From an uncultured Alcanivorax sp. (GTDB taxonomy: Bacteria; Pseudomonadota; Gammaproteobacteria; Pseudomonadales; Alcanivoracaceae): a stretch of 64,000 nucleotides of DNA. The position numbers and the translations under genes are program-made. Below are positions 26,050-36,001 of this stretch, piece by piece; within the stretch, counting starts at the first letter, position 1, and each line of letters begins with the position of its first letter. The notes beneath the pieces were generated by a model. That model saw nothing but the letters and a program-made list of their open reading frames with translations, was not told where the DNA came from and did not search any database. The DNA lies in the NCBI RefSeq assembly GCF_947258575.1, contig NZ_CAMYIV010000004.1, forward strand, positions 248,001 through 312,000, written 5' to 3'.

Positions 26050-28318
26050 TACCCTGCGACGCATTGTCCAGGAAGTGAACAACGCGGCGGATATTCCCTC
26101 CGCGCTGAACCTGATGGCCAAACGGGTCCGGGATGCCATGGGCACCGAGGTGTGCTCCATTTATCTGCGTAACGAAGAAGAGCAGCGTTATGTGTTGATG
26201 GCGTCTGAAGGCCTCAAGCAGGAGGCCGTTGGGCATGTCAGCCTGGGGTTGTCGGAAGGTCTGGTGGGTCAGGTTGGCTTGCGCGAAGAGCCGGTGAACC
26301 TGGAAGATGCCTTCAGCCATCCGAAATTCCATTATCTGGCGGAAACCGGCGAAGACCCGTTCCATGCCTTTCTCGGCGTGCCGGTGATGCACCATGGCAA
26401 GGTGCTTGGCGTGATGGTGGTGCAGCAGCGTGATGTGCGCCGTTTCGATCAGAGTGAAGAAGCCTTTCTGGTGACCATCTCCGCCCAGTTGTCGGCGGTG
26501 ATTGCTCACGCCCATGCCTCCGGGGTGCTGTTCGATCAGCTGGATCCGGGAGGGGCAGACCTGCCCAGTTTTTATGATGGTCTGCCCGGCTGTGCTGGTG
26601 CGGCCATCGGCTTCGGCGTGCTGTTGTTTCCGGCAGCGGATCTGTCTGCCGTCCCGGATCGTCTGGTGGAGGATGTCAGCGCGGAAATCGCCCGCCTGGA
26701 CGATGCGCTGGTGCGCGTGCGCCAGGAAGTGCGAGATCTTGCCGAGCGCGCATCCAAGAGCCTGGGTACCGAAGAGCAGGCGCTGTTTGATGTTTATCTG
26801 CGCATGCTGGATCGGCATGCGTTACCCGCCGAAGTGATCGTTCATATTCGCGAGGGGCAGTGGGCCCAGGGTGCCCTGCGCACCGTGGTGGATGCCCACG
26901 TGCGTAATTTCGAGATGATGGATGACCCCTATCTGCGCGAACGGGCAGCGGATGTGCGCGACCTGGGGCGACGGGTACTGGCGCAACTGCAGAGCCAGAA
27001 TCGCCGGCATATCGTGTTCCCGGATGACTGTATCCTGCTGGGCGAAGACATTTCCGCGCCCATGCTGATGGAAGTCCCCCGTGAGCGGATTCGCGGCATC
27101 GTCACCACCCGTGGTTCGCGCAACTCGCACATGGCCATCGTCGCCCGTGCCATGGGTATTCCTACCGTGGTGGGTGCCCAGAACCTGCCGCTGAAACAAA
27201 TGGACGACAAGGAAATCATCGTTGATGGTTTCCGCGGCCGGGTGGTGGCCAATGCCTCGCCGGAGCTCAAGGAACAGTTCGAAGAAATCATCGCCGAGGA
27301 AGCCAATCTTCAGGCGGGCCTGGAAAAGCTGCGCGATGAGCCGGCAGAAACCCTGGATGGTGTCCGTATCCCCCTGCAGGTGAACACCGGCCTGATGACC
27401 GACATCAACCGCTCCATCGAGCGTGGTGCCGAAGGGGTGGGTCTGTATCGCACGGAAATTCCCTTCATGGTGCGTGACCGCTTTCCTTCCGAAGAGGAGC
27501 AGCGGGTGATCTACCGGGAGCAGCTCGCCGCTTTTGCGCCGCACCCGGTAACCATGCGTACCCTGGATATCGGCGGCGACAAGTCGTTGAGCTATTTTCC
27601 CATCGAGGAAGACAACCCCTTCCTGGGCTGGCGGGGTATCCGTGTCACCCTGGACCATCCGGAAATTTTCATGGTGCAGGTGCGCGCCATGCTCAAGGCC
27701 AGCGATGGTCTGAATAACCTGCACATCATGCTGCCCATGGTCACCAGCGTGATCGAAGCGGAAGAGGCCCAGCATCTGATTCACCGTGCCTGGCTGGAAG
27801 TGCGCGACGAAGGCCTCGACATTGCCATGCCCCAGGTGGGGGTGATGATCGAAGTCCCCGCCGCCGTTTACCAGGCCCGAGCCCTGGCCCAGCGGGTGGA
27901 TTTCCTGTCCATCGGCACCAACGACCTGACCCAGTATCTGCTGGCGGTGGATCGTAACAACCGCCAGGTGGCGTCGCTGTATAACTCCTATCACCCGGCG
28001 GTGCTGCATGCCATTTTGCATGTGGTCGAGCAGGCCCATGAAGAAGGCGTGCCGGTGTCCGTGTGCGGTGAGATGGCCGGGGAAGTGGGTTCGGCGCTGC
28101 TGTTGATGGCCATGGGCGTCAATGCCCTGTCCATGAATGCTTCCAACCTGCTCAAGGTGAAAGCCGCCGTGCGCCAGGTCAAAGCCAGCTTCACCCGCCA
28201 GCTGCTCAACGAAGTGCTGGCCATGGACAACGGCGAAGTCATCGCCGCCTACGTGGACCTGCAACTGGACAAGGCCGGGCTGGGCGAATTGCTGCGCAAT
28301 CGCAAGGCGCTGGTCTGA
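26042..28318 (+). CDS. ptsP: Phosphoenolpyruvate-protein phosphotransferase PtsP (EI-Ntr)
   Basis: The 758-residue protein has an N-terminal GAF domain (roughly residues 1-160; [30 protein letters not shown]), the EI N-terminal domain, the phospho-histidine domain with [20 protein letters not shown] (His363) and the PEP-binding barrel ([29 protein letters not shown]). It is the first enzyme of the nitrogen-related phosphotransferase chain, passing phosphate from PEP to NPr. It is translationally coupled to rppH, the same pairing seen in Pseudomonas. Confidence 0.96.
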   Translation: MLDTLRRIVQEVNNAADIPSALNLMAKRVRDAMGTEVCSIYLRNEEEQRYVLMASEGLKQEAVGHVSLGLSEGLVGQVGLREEPVNLEDAFSHPKFHYLAETGEDPFHAFLGVPVMHHGKVLGVMVVQQRDVRRFDQSEEAFLVTISAQLSAVIAHAHASGVLFDQLDPGGADLPSFYDGLPGCAGAAIGFGVLLFPAADLSAVPDRLVEDVSAEIARLDDALVRVRQEVRDLAERASKSLGTEEQALFDVYLRMLDRHALPAEVIVHIREGQWAQGALRTVVDAHVRNFEMMDDPYLRERAADVRDLGRRVLAQLQSQNRRHIVFPDDCILLGEDISAPMLMEVPRERIRGIVTTRGSRNSHMAIVARAMGIPTVVGAQNLPLKQMDDKEIIVDGFRGRVVANASPELKEQFEEIIAEEANLQAGLEKLRDEPAETLDGVRIPLQVNTGLMTDINRSIERGAEGVGLYRTEIPFMVRDRFPSEEEQRVIYREQLAAFAPHPVTMRTLDIGGDKSLSYFPIEEDNPFLGWRGIRVTLDHPEIFMVQVRAMLKASDGLNNLHIMLPMVTSVIEAEEAQHLIHRAWLEVRDEGLDIAMPQVGVMIEVPAAVYQARALAQRVDFLSIGTNDLTQYLLAVDRNNRQVASLYNSYHPAVLHAILHVVEQAHEEGVPVSVCGEMAGEVGSALLLMAMGVNALSMNASNLLKVKAAVRQVKASFTRQLLNEVLAMDNGEVIAAYVDLQLDKAGLGELLRNRKALV

Positions 28319-28325
28319 CCCGCAG

Positions 28326-28826
28326 ATGGCAGTGCTCTATGCGTTTGCCGGTTTGCCCGGTGTGGGTAAAACCACACTGGCCATAGCGCTGGCGCAACGC
28401 ACGGGCGCCACCTATCTGCGTGTGGATGCTGTGGAGCAGGGCTTGCGCGATACCTGCGGGCTGCATATCCATGCCGAGGGCTATGAGTTGGCGGCCTACA
28501 TGGCCACGGACTGTCTGAAACAGGGCTTGTCGGTGATCTGCGATTCCTGCAACACGGTAGCAGCCTCTCGGGTTGGCTGGCAGCAGGCGGCAGACGCGGC
28601 TGGGGCCGCGTGCATCAATATCGAAGTCATCTGTTCCGATGCTGAAGAACACCGTTGCCGAGTGGAAAATCGGGAATCCTCTCTACCTGGCCTGATTGTG
28701 CCGACCTGGTCAGCGGTTCAGGCCCGGGAGTATGAAGCCTGGTTGGTGCCGGTTATTGGTATTGATACGGCGGGAAAGTCTGCGCAGGCCTGCAGCGAAG
28801 AACTCTTCGCTAGTCTGGGAGTGTGA
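28326..28826 (+). CDS. Small P-loop kinase-like protein
   Basis: The 166-residue protein opens with a Walker A motif, FAGLPGVGKTTLAIALA, and a possible substrate-binding Asp region (YLRVDAVEQGLRD). SVICDSCN occupies the Walker B-like position. This is the zeta-toxin/chloramphenicol-phosphotransferase-like AAA_33 arrangement of small kinases. It begins 7 bp after ptsP and is probably co-transcribed. The substrate is unknown. Confidence 0.78.
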   Translation: MAVLYAFAGLPGVGKTTLAIALAQRTGATYLRVDAVEQGLRDTCGLHIHAEGYELAAYMATDCLKQGLSVICDSCNTVAASRVGWQQAADAAGAACINIEVICSDAEEHRCRVENRESSLPGLIVPTWSAVQAREYEAWLVPVIGIDTAGKSAQACSEELFASLGV

Positions 28827-28859
28827 TAATAACAACGCATCAATAAAGGCGGGGAAAAC

Positions 28860-30290
28860 ATGAAGCGCTTGCTACAATTGCTGGTATTGGCCGTACTGAT
28901 TCTGCTCGCAGTCCTGCTCTATAACACCCTGACATTGCCGCAGGCGGATAACCGCGTTGCCGACCTGCCCGAATTGCACCAGGCCATGGATGAGGACGCT
29001 ATGGTGGAGCGACTGGCCAGCGCCCTGCGTTTTGCGACGCTGCCGGAGCAGCCCGATGCTTTTGTGGGCTTCCATGATTTTCTGCGCGCCAGCTTTCCGC
29101 TGACCCACCAGACCCTTTCCCTGAAAACCTTCGATCACAGCCTGCTGTATCACTGGGACAGCCAGAACGACTGCCCGCCACAGTTGCTGCTGGCCCATCA
29201 GGATGTGGTGCCGGTGTCGTCCCCGGAACAATGGCAGCACCCACCGTTTGCCGGAGTAGTGGATGACGACTTTGTCTGGGGGCGCGGCGCTCTGGATGAT
29301 AAGGGCAGCCTGATGGCGATTCTGGAAGCCACGGAAGCCTTGCTGCAAAACGGCCAGACGCCCGCCTGTGATGTGTATCTGGCATTCGGTCACGATGAGG
29401 AAATCGGTGGCCGCGAGGGCGCAGTGAAGATTGCCGCCTGGTTGGAACAGCAGGGCCTGCGGTTTGGTCTGATCCTGGACGAGGGCGGCATGATGCTACC
29501 TGGCAGCACTCTGGGCCTTGATCGCCCGGTGGCATTAATGGGCATTGCCGAGAAAGGCTACATGACAGTGGAGCTGCAGGCAGAGGCCGAGCCGGGGCAT
29601 TCGTCACGGCCGCCAGAGAGAACCGCCATCGGTGATCTGGCGGCAGCCATCAATCATCTGCAGACCCACCCCCGCCCGGCTTCTTTGAGTTTGCCCACCC
29701 GGCAGATGCTGGAACAGGTGGCGCCCCACCAACCCTTCGCCAAGCGGCTGGTGTTCGCCAACTTGTGGCTGTTCGAGCCGCTGATCATTCGCCAACTGGA
29801 AGGCAAACCGGAAACCAATGCTCTGGTTCGCACCACCATGTCACCTACCTTGCTGGAAGCCGGGATAAAGGAAAACGTACTGCCGGCTACCGCCAGCGCC
29901 ACCCTGAATTTCCGGTTGGCCCCCGGAGAGACCCGTGACAGCCTGCAGGCCTATTTGCAAAACGAATTACCGGAAAATATCAGCGTGACGTCCAGGGGCG
30001 CCTTCCTGTCCGACCCATCGGCCGTCACCGACATTCCCTCAGCCACCTTTGACCGTCTGGCGGCATTGGCGCGGGCGTTACCGGAACAACCGGTGGTCGC
30101 CCCTTACTTGCTTATCGCCGGCACCGACGCCCGCCACTACCAGCACCTGTCCGACCAGGTGTTCCGCTTTATGCCGGTCTCCCTCGGCCAGGACGACCTG
30201 GCCCGCTTCCACGGCCACAACGAACGCCTGCCCCGTGAGCAGTACCCGCACATGGTGCGGTTTTATGCGGGGCTGATGCTGGGGCAGTGA
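28860..30290 (+). CDS. Membrane-anchored M20-family metallopeptidase (PM20D1-like)
   Basis: The 476-residue protein has one N-terminal membrane helix (LLQLLVLAVLILLAVLLYN) and then an M20 fold with the zinc ligands in place: LLLAHQDVVPV, GRGALDDKGSLMAIL, FGHDEEIGG, and a late GHNERLP. The domain order and the motifs match the carboxypeptidase S/PM20D1 branch. It likely cleaves or forms N-acyl amino-acid or peptide bonds outside the cytoplasm. It follows the P-loop gene by 33 bp with an AAAGGCGGGG ribosome-binding region. Confidence 0.88.
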   Translation: MKRLLQLLVLAVLILLAVLLYNTLTLPQADNRVADLPELHQAMDEDAMVERLASALRFATLPEQPDAFVGFHDFLRASFPLTHQTLSLKTFDHSLLYHWDSQNDCPPQLLLAHQDVVPVSSPEQWQHPPFAGVVDDDFVWGRGALDDKGSLMAILEATEALLQNGQTPACDVYLAFGHDEEIGGREGAVKIAAWLEQQGLRFGLILDEGGMMLPGSTLGLDRPVALMGIAEKGYMTVELQAEAEPGHSSRPPERTAIGDLAAAINHLQTHPRPASLSLPTRQMLEQVAPHQPFAKRLVFANLWLFEPLIIRQLEGKPETNALVRTTMSPTLLEAGIKENVLPATASATLNFRLAPGETRDSLQAYLQNELPENISVTSRGAFLSDPSAVTDIPSATFDRLAALARALPEQPVVAPYLLIAGTDARHYQHLSDQVFRFMPVSLGQDDLARFHGHNERLPREQYPHMVRFYAGLMLGQ

Positions 30291-30321
30291 CACAGGTTTG
30301 TCGGCAAAGACCTGTTTATAC

Positions 30322-30472
30322 GTAGGGTGGATTAGCCACAGGCGTAATCCACCTTGCTGCCGGTAACGCCAACCTCAAGTCCCCACCAACGAGTTGTGAT
30401 CAGATCCCCAACCCGTGGAGCCACCGGCAGAGAGAGGATTGTGGATTACGCCTGCGGCTAATCCACCCTACA
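30322..30472. repeat. ~150-bp element with GTAGGGTGGATTAG arms, copy 1
   Basis: The left arm GTAGGGTGGATTAGCCACAG, continuing GCGTAATCCACC, is mirrored by GTGGATTACGCCTGCGGC continuing TAATCCACCCTAC at 30441-30471. The interior shares GGAG-CA-CGGCAGAG-GAGG-TT with the copy at 43817. It lies at the edge of the type VI cargo island. Confidence 0.88.
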
Positions 30473-30580
30473 CAGACGGCATGATTCAGCTACGGGCGTA
30501 TTGTTCCTCTACACCATTTTGCGAATAGCCCGTTTTTGTGGCGGTGGTGATCCAGAAAAATGATCAGCCTGAATGACCTT

Positions 30581-31621
30581 TCAGGTTTCCTGCCGAGTTG
30601 CTTCGAGGGCTTTCCAGTCTATGCGCTGCTCGGAGGGTTTCCATCCACTGGCTAGGGCCTGTGCGCGGGTTTTTCCCCAGGGGAAATCTTTGGCTGCTTT
30701 CTTGGCTGCTTCACGGCGCTCACGGAGCTCTTCTCGGCTCATGTCTCGCCACAAGTGTTTTGGGCGTCCTGTTTTCCGGTCGTATTCAGCAGTGACAGGG
30801 TCAAATTGGCGGGCAGGTTCAGTAACGATTCTGTCAGGCAGGGGTTGCGATATATCCATGAACTGGTGGAGTCGTTCCCACTCCAGATAGACCTGATACT
30901 CTTCAGGGTAATCGTTGATATGACTGATAACGATATCCGACTGCCGATGGGTCAGTTGCAGCATAAAGCCCGTAGAGCCGGCAGCCCCGGTTCGGTATGT
31001 CATGGTAGGTTCGAATTCCTCGAAGGGGATTTCCAGTCGATCCTGACCTTTCCGATAAATGCTAACCATGCCGGTGCGGCGGAAGAAGCGGGTGTCCTTT
31101 TTTAGTTTTGGAGACCCTCGAGTGATTGTTTTTAATAGTAGCCATATGGATAGACAAAACAACAAGAGAGGAGCTATGTGCGGTGCGGCTTGTTTTACGC
31201 TTTCAGTTCCTCCCATTATAAATAAAAATATTGTGCTTGATATTCCTCCTCCAAATGTAAGCCATGCGAATCCGTGTTTTAAAATATGTGAAAATACAGG
31301 CCACTCAAATAGTGTCGGCCAAAACTCCATAAGGTGGGGGTTTCGCATTTCCAGGCATTGTTGCTCGTCGGATTTTTTGGTTTGTAAAGCATCTTGCTGG
31401 AAAGTATTGCATTGCCATTCTGCCAGATATTCTTGGCAGTGCGTACCTGTTGGAAGGCCAAGCGGGTTGCCGCGGGCAACCTTGGTGAAATAACTGTCAT
31501 TGTTTCTGCTCTTCTCACGCTTAGGGAGATTTTCATTTTGACTGTTGTAAGCAGTGACAGCGTAAACCGATTCATGCTCCATGCTGTACGCAACAGACTT
31601 TGTGGATTGGGCTTCAGTCAT
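30581..31621 (-). CDS. Candidate T6SS immunity protein, second paralogue
   Basis: This 346-residue protein is a tandem paralogue of the protein at 31618-32619. It has a soluble N-terminus with a CQEYLAEWQC pair of cysteines, then two hydrophobic segments (around TFGGGISSTIFLFIMGG and PLLLFCLSIWLLL). The cytoplasmic-like C-terminal half contains DTRFFRRTGMVSIYRKGQDR, LEWERLHQFMDIS and a Lys-rich tail ending SEQRIDW. The ATG at 31621 overlaps the previous stop (ATGA); a start at 31681 is possible but less coupled. It resembles DUF6708-type proteins near T6SS effectors. Immunity function is inferred from position and membrane topology. Confidence 0.65.
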   Translation of the reverse strand: MTEAQSTKSVAYSMEHESVYAVTAYNSQNENLPKREKSRNNDSYFTKVARGNPLGLPTGTHCQEYLAEWQCNTFQQDALQTKKSDEQQCLEMRNPHLMEFWPTLFEWPVFSHILKHGFAWLTFGGGISSTIFLFIMGGTESVKQAAPHIAPLLLFCLSIWLLLKTITRGSPKLKKDTRFFRRTGMVSIYRKGQDRLEIPFEEFEPTMTYRTGAAGSTGFMLQLTHRQSDIVISHINDYPEEYQVYLEWERLHQFMDISQPLPDRIVTEPARQFDPVTAEYDRKTGRPKHLWRDMSREELRERREAAKKAAKDFPWGKTRAQALASGWKPSEQRIDWKALEATRQET

Positions 31622-32619
31622 GCGGTCTGTTGCTTTTCCTTCAGGACCTGCCAGTCGATGCGATGCTCTGAGGGTTTCCATCCACTGGCCAGGGCCTGTT
31701 TCCGGGTTTTTCCCCAGGGGAAGTCCTTGGCGGCTTTTCTGGCGGCTTCGCGGCGTATTTCAAACTCTTCATCACTCATGTCGCGCCAGAAGTGTTTGGG
31801 TCGATCGTGTTTCTCGTCGTATTCGGCGGTGACCGGGTCGAACTGACGGGCGGGTTCGGTGATCACGCGGTCCGGAATGGGCTGAGAAATATCCATGAAT
31901 TGATGCAGCCGCTCCCATTCCAGATAAACCTCGAATTCTTCGTTATAGACGTTGATATGCTGAATCAATAGGTCGGAGTAACGGTGAACGAGTTGAAGCA
32001 GGAAGCCCGTTGAGCCGGTGGGGCCGGTGCGGGGGGTCAGATGAGGATCGAACTCATCGAATGGCACTTCCAGGCGGTCTTCGTCTTTCTGGTAGATGCT
32101 GACCATGCCGGAGCGGCGGTAGAAGCGGGTGTCTTTTTTTAGTTTTGGTTCACCTCTTGTTAATAGCATTAATATTACCCAAGAAAGGAAAAAAAACAGG
32201 AATATAGGCATCATGTGGGGTAGCGCTTTCAATAGCTCCTCAGTTCCCCCCATTAGAAATAATAAAACTGTTACTGATAACCCTCCCCCAAAGCAAAACC
32301 ACCCTGCGACGTAACAGAGTGTACTTGCCATAACCGGCCATTCAAAAAGGGTAGGCCAGAAATCCATCAGATGTGGATTCCGCATATAACGACATTTTTT
32401 CTCATCGGAGCCATTATTCTGTATTTTCTCCAGGTCAAATACATCGCATTGGGCTTCGGCGATATATTCCCGACATTGGGCGCCAGGAAGAGGCAGCGGT
32501 GTGCCGTAGGCTGTTCGGGTGAAGTAACCGCCGCGCTCATCCGGTGATTTCCCCTTGGGTAAATCACGAGGGATCTGGCTGTTGTAGGCCGAGGGTTGGT
32601 AAGTGCTTTCTCTATCCAT
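31618..32619 (-). CDS. Candidate T6SS immunity protein, first paralogue
   Basis: The 333-residue protein begins 34 bp after the effector stop. Like its downstream paralogue it has an N-terminal soluble part (QPSAYNSQ, CREYIAEAQC), two predicted membrane helices near residues 95-155 (GGGLSVTVLLFLMGGTEE, IFLFFFLSWVILMLL), and a C-terminal domain with DTRFYRRSGMVSIYQKDEDR. The last 150 residues are nearly the same in the two proteins (QPIPDRVITEPARQFDPVTA), whereas the N-terminal third differs more. A membrane immunity protein is what a pore-forming effector would need. No experimental basis is visible. Confidence 0.68.
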   Translation of the reverse strand: MDRESTYQPSAYNSQIPRDLPKGKSPDERGGYFTRTAYGTPLPLPGAQCREYIAEAQCDVFDLEKIQNNGSDEKKCRYMRNPHLMDFWPTLFEWPVMASTLCYVAGWFCFGGGLSVTVLLFLMGGTEELLKALPHMMPIFLFFFLSWVILMLLTRGEPKLKKDTRFYRRSGMVSIYQKDEDRLEVPFDEFDPHLTPRTGPTGSTGFLLQLVHRYSDLLIQHINVYNEEFEVYLEWERLHQFMDISQPIPDRVITEPARQFDPVTAEYDEKHDRPKHFWRDMSDEEFEIRREAARKAAKDFPWGKTRKQALASGWKPSEHRIDWQVLKEKQQTA

Positions 32620-32653
32620 ATCGATTAAATATTTGCAATAGCCATGGGTTGCG

Positions 32654-35600
32654 TTAGAAGGCGAAAGTTCTGGGATCAGCTTTCTTCAGTGTCAGGGTGG
32701 CCTGAGCCCAGCCTCTTGGGGCGGTGTCCGGGTCTAACGCTGTGTGATCATTACCACTGTCCAGGGCGACGTCTTCGGGCCTGAACGGAAGCCAGCATTC
32801 CTCCTCTTCATGGAAGAAGCGGGCGCGCACATAGAAAGTGCAAGTGCCAAAGAATTCCGGTTTTTCGTACCAGGCGATCAGGCCGGTACGGCTTTGCGGG
32901 TCTTCTTTATTCGCCAGTATGGGCACCCAGGCGAGGGACTTGAGCGTTTGCAGGTCGCCATGTTGATCCTGATAGACCACGGCATGGTGGATCTTGCCGT
33001 TTTCGCCGGCCACCGGGGCATGGACTTCAACCTTGAACTGGTTCGACGGATTTTGGCTTTCGGTAATGATGGGTTTGGGAGTCATCAGCAGGGACAGCAG
33101 GGATTGATAGACCTGCCCGACTGTCAGGTCACGGTATTCTTCCGTAAAGCGGTCTTCCGGGTCGTCGCCGAAGGGGCCGAACTGGGCCCAGCGTTCCAAG
33201 GGGCTCAGCTTGAGCCACTCGGCGGTAATGACCGCAATGATGCTTACGGCGGTAAAGGCCCAGCCCCAGGGGCCCAGCACTACCAGTGCCCGGGTGAACA
33301 TGGTGCTTTTAATGGAGTTTAATACCAGGGAGCGGCCCAGTTGTGAAAAGGTTGCGCCTGCCATGGCCCCGGCGGCCACTCCATGGGCTGCGGCGCTTTC
33401 GTAATTTCCCTTCTCCAGTTGTATGCCGGCATCCCAGGCGCTTAAGAAAGCACCAAACCCGGTTAGTCCCACCCCTATCATTTTGAAGTTATAGACCTTG
33501 AATGTTCTAAAGTTTTTTGTTCCGGTAATTATATTTTTGGTGAATCTGGAAACCCTTTTCCATTTTTTAAAGGTCAACCAGTTCGCTACTCTATCCTCCC
33601 CGGCTAACTGGACTGCGGTATCTGCTATGCAGTAAGTTAATGCAATTCCTCCAATAAAGAATTGAGAGGCGTTGCGTATACCCCAGCCATTTTTTTTTCC
33701 GTTCTCATATACAGAAAGTAAATTAAAAACCTCCAAAAGCCCCATCGCAGGCGGCAAGGTCTTGTTCGCTACCTTGATGGCTCCGGTTGTGAGTCTTGCA
33801 CCAGTACTCGCCTGACTGTCCGGCTGATTCCAGTGCCGTGCATATTCACTGGTGGGCGGTACGGCCATGACGGTCTGTTTTACGCGGGTCAAGCCGTCCT
33901 GGCCGACTTCCTGATACAGGTCGGTCCAGTTTTGATTAGTCAGTTGGCGTGGGATGCCCCGGTTATAGGTCAGTTCCGTGGCGTCGCTGCTGCCGAGTAC
34001 CTTGCCGGGGTCGGTGGGGTCGAGCACCTTGACCCGGCCTTCTGCGTCCAGGCCGCCCTGGCGAATGATGTCGCGCCGTTGTGAGCGTTTCAGGGGTTCG
34101 AAGACGCGTTCCTTGGCATCAATGATCATCCAGCCTTCGGGGATGACGCTGCCTGTCTTGAACAGCCGGGCGCCGTGCAGATCCGGCGGGCCGGACCCTT
34201 TTCCCAGGCGCATCAGTATTTCAATGGTGTCTTCTTGTTGGTTGGCCAGAGCGTCTTGCCATTGCTTCTGGAAACCGAAAAGCAGGCTGGCGACGATGCT
34301 CTCGGTCTGGTTGCGGGTCTGCTGCCAGTACCACCAGTCCGGGTGGCTACCGGTGACGGCGGCATAGGCCGCGTGACGGAAGTTGCTGTCCGTGGCAGGT
34401 TTTTTTGCTTCTTCCAGTTCCGGTAGGTAGTCGTCATCCACAGGGATCTGATCTGCGCCGGGGATCAGGGCGGCGTGGAGGGGATGATCTGGCTTCAGGA
34501 GCTGACTTCTCAGTGCATGCACGGGGTCGTTATCGTCATCCCATTCCGGATCCGGGTCGGCATCGTAGGCACTGTCGATGACGGACGGATCCGAGCCCAG
34601 GCCGGACAGCAGGCCGGAGATGGCTTTCCAGAAGGCGCTGTAGTCCGGGGTGGCATGGTCTTCGTCCGGGTTCAGGGTGTGGCGTTGCTCGTCACCGGGA
34701 ACGGGTAGCCAGGCGTAGTCCCGCAGGGCTTCCCAGGGGGAGAGGAAGTATTGGAAGCCCTGGCTGGCGTCGTTGCCCTCCGGGGTTTTGCTATCCAGCC
34801 AAGCGATGGTTTCCCGGCGTTGCTGGCGGATTGTCTGGCGCAGTTCGCGGCGTTCTTTCACGCGCAAAATCGCTTCCAGATGGTCCCGGTCCAACCTGTC
34901 GGCGGCATCTCGGAGATTGTCGGCGGAGTCGGAGTGTTGTACATAGCGGCTCTGCTCGCCTGCTCGGCCCGCTATGTAGGTTTCTCGTTGGTGCAGGGAT
35001 TGGTTGAAAAACGTCTGATAGGCATACACCGCACTTTTGGCATGTTCATGCCGGTCGATTTCCATTACATGCTGGCATAGCTCATTCATCAGCAGGGTGA
35101 GTTTGCCGACTCCTTCAAAGGCAATCCCCAGCGGGTCCTGCAGGGCGGCCACTGGCAGGTTGTCCTGAATATCTGCGCGGCTCAATTGGGGCAGGGCTAG
35201 CAGCCCGTTTTCGTCGGGCTGGTTGTAGAGGTCGTTGGCTTGCTGGGCGCCGATCAGGGCGGTTTGTTTGAGGGTGTCCGGCGAGCCCTGGCCATCGAAA
35301 CTATTCACATTTAACAGCGTGGTCCGCTGCAGGCGCAGGGCGTGGTCCACGTTGTCGCGATGCCACTGGTAGGGGGCGTGTTCCGGCAGGCTGGGCAGGT
35401 AACGGGGGTCTTCATCGGCCAGGCCGCCGAGGATTTCGATCAGGGCCCAGCTCCAGGGGATTTCCGAGAAGGCGATTTGCAGTAGTACCGGGCCGCCATT
35501 GAGGCGGTGGGGGACGGTGATGGCGCCGATTTCGGTTTCCATGCCGTCGTCCGGTGGGCGCTGGTCGCAGCCCTGGTACTTGGCCAGGTTGATGTCGCGG

Positions 35601-36001
35601 AAGGTGTTACCGTCATCGCTGACCACCAGTTCCCGCCACAGGTAGCCACCGACAAAAATATACAGTCTGCCGTTGTCGCGAAGGGGCGCAAGATGCTGGC
35701 CTTCCGGGTCCGCAAAGCGCACGGGTTTGATGTGGCCGAGGGCGGTGAGGGCGTCTGTGCTGGTGTCGTCCCGGACTACAGGCAGCCCTTGCCCCAGTGG
35801 CACCAGATATAGGTTGTCGCTGTCTTTGCTCAGGTAACCGCTTTCTTTCAGGCCTTTTGCAACGGCATCCGGATAGCGGGTGCGGTTGTCGTTGAATTCC
35901 AGAAACAGTTCCGAAGCGTCTTCCCCGTTGACGTAGAAAGAGGCGGTAGTTCTGTTGCCGACGGTTTCATTGTCGGCCAGGAAGCGGGTTTGGGCGTTCA
36001 T
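32654..36001 (-). CDS. Predicted type VI secretion effector with C-terminal membrane-active region
   Basis: A 1115-residue protein whose start overlaps the PAAR-like gene by 4 bp. Residues 1-250 contain LRDNGRLYIFVGGYLWREL and WSWALIEILGG, loosely like the N-terminal region of VasX-type effectors. Residues about 300-420 are charged and helical (possible coiled coil). Residues about 750-935 hold several hydrophobic segments, among them FFIGGIALTYCIADTAV, MIGVGLTGFGAFLSAW, HGVAAGAMAGAT and GPWGWAFTAVSIIAVITA. A soluble C-terminal tail of about 180 residues follows. Size, hydrophobic region and the membrane-protein neighbours suggest a pore-forming toxin. No catalytic motif was recognised. The DNA of the hydrophobic region is clearly AT-richer than the rest. 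Confidence 0.7.
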   Translation of the reverse strand: MNAQTRFLADNETVGNRTTASFYVNGEDASELFLEFNDNRTRYPDAVAKGLKESGYLSKDSDNLYLVPLGQGLPVVRDDTSTDALTALGHIKPVRFADPEGQHLAPLRDNGRLYIFVGGYLWRELVVSDDGNTFRDINLAKYQGCDQRPPDDGMETEIGAITVPHRLNGGPVLLQIAFSEIPWSWALIEILGGLADEDPRYLPSLPEHAPYQWHRDNVDHALRLQRTTLLNVNSFDGQGSPDTLKQTALIGAQQANDLYNQPDENGLLALPQLSRADIQDNLPVAALQDPLGIAFEGVGKLTLLMNELCQHVMEIDRHEHAKSAVYAYQTFFNQSLHQRETYIAGRAGEQSRYVQHSDSADNLRDAADRLDRDHLEAILRVKERRELRQTIRQQRRETIAWLDSKTPEGNDASQGFQYFLSPWEALRDYAWLPVPGDEQRHTLNPDEDHATPDYSAFWKAISGLLSGLGSDPSVIDSAYDADPDPEWDDDNDPVHALRSQLLKPDHPLHAALIPGADQIPVDDDYLPELEEAKKPATDSNFRHAAYAAVTGSHPDWWYWQQTRNQTESIVASLLFGFQKQWQDALANQQEDTIEILMRLGKGSGPPDLHGARLFKTGSVIPEGWMIIDAKERVFEPLKRSQRRDIIRQGGLDAEGRVKVLDPTDPGKVLGSSDATELTYNRGIPRQLTNQNWTDLYQEVGQDGLTRVKQTVMAVPPTSEYARHWNQPDSQASTGARLTTGAIKVANKTLPPAMGLLEVFNLLSVYENGKKNGWGIRNASQFFIGGIALTYCIADTAVQLAGEDRVANWLTFKKWKRVSRFTKNIITGTKNFRTFKVYNFKMIGVGLTGFGAFLSAWDAGIQLEKGNYESAAAHGVAAGAMAGATFSQLGRSLVLNSIKSTMFTRALVVLGPWGWAFTAVSIIAVITAEWLKLSPLERWAQFGPFGDDPEDRFTEEYRDLTVGQVYQSLLSLLMTPKPIITESQNPSNQFKVEVHAPVAGENGKIHHAVVYQDQHGDLQTLKSLAWVPILANKEDPQSRTGLIAWYEKPEFFGTCTFYVRARFFHEEEECWLPFRPEDVALDSGNDHTALDPDTAPRGWAQATLTLKKADPRTFAF

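Noticed and set aside
26822-28264. Minus-strand open frame of about 480 codons inside ptsP
   Set aside because: ptsP has complete domain motifs in the plus frame. The antisense frame is rich in His and Gln and has no family pattern.
30739-36000. Frameshift or pseudogene in the AT-rich T6SS genes
   Set aside because: All three frames are continuous over full length with good start overlaps, so the AT-rich parts are not decay.
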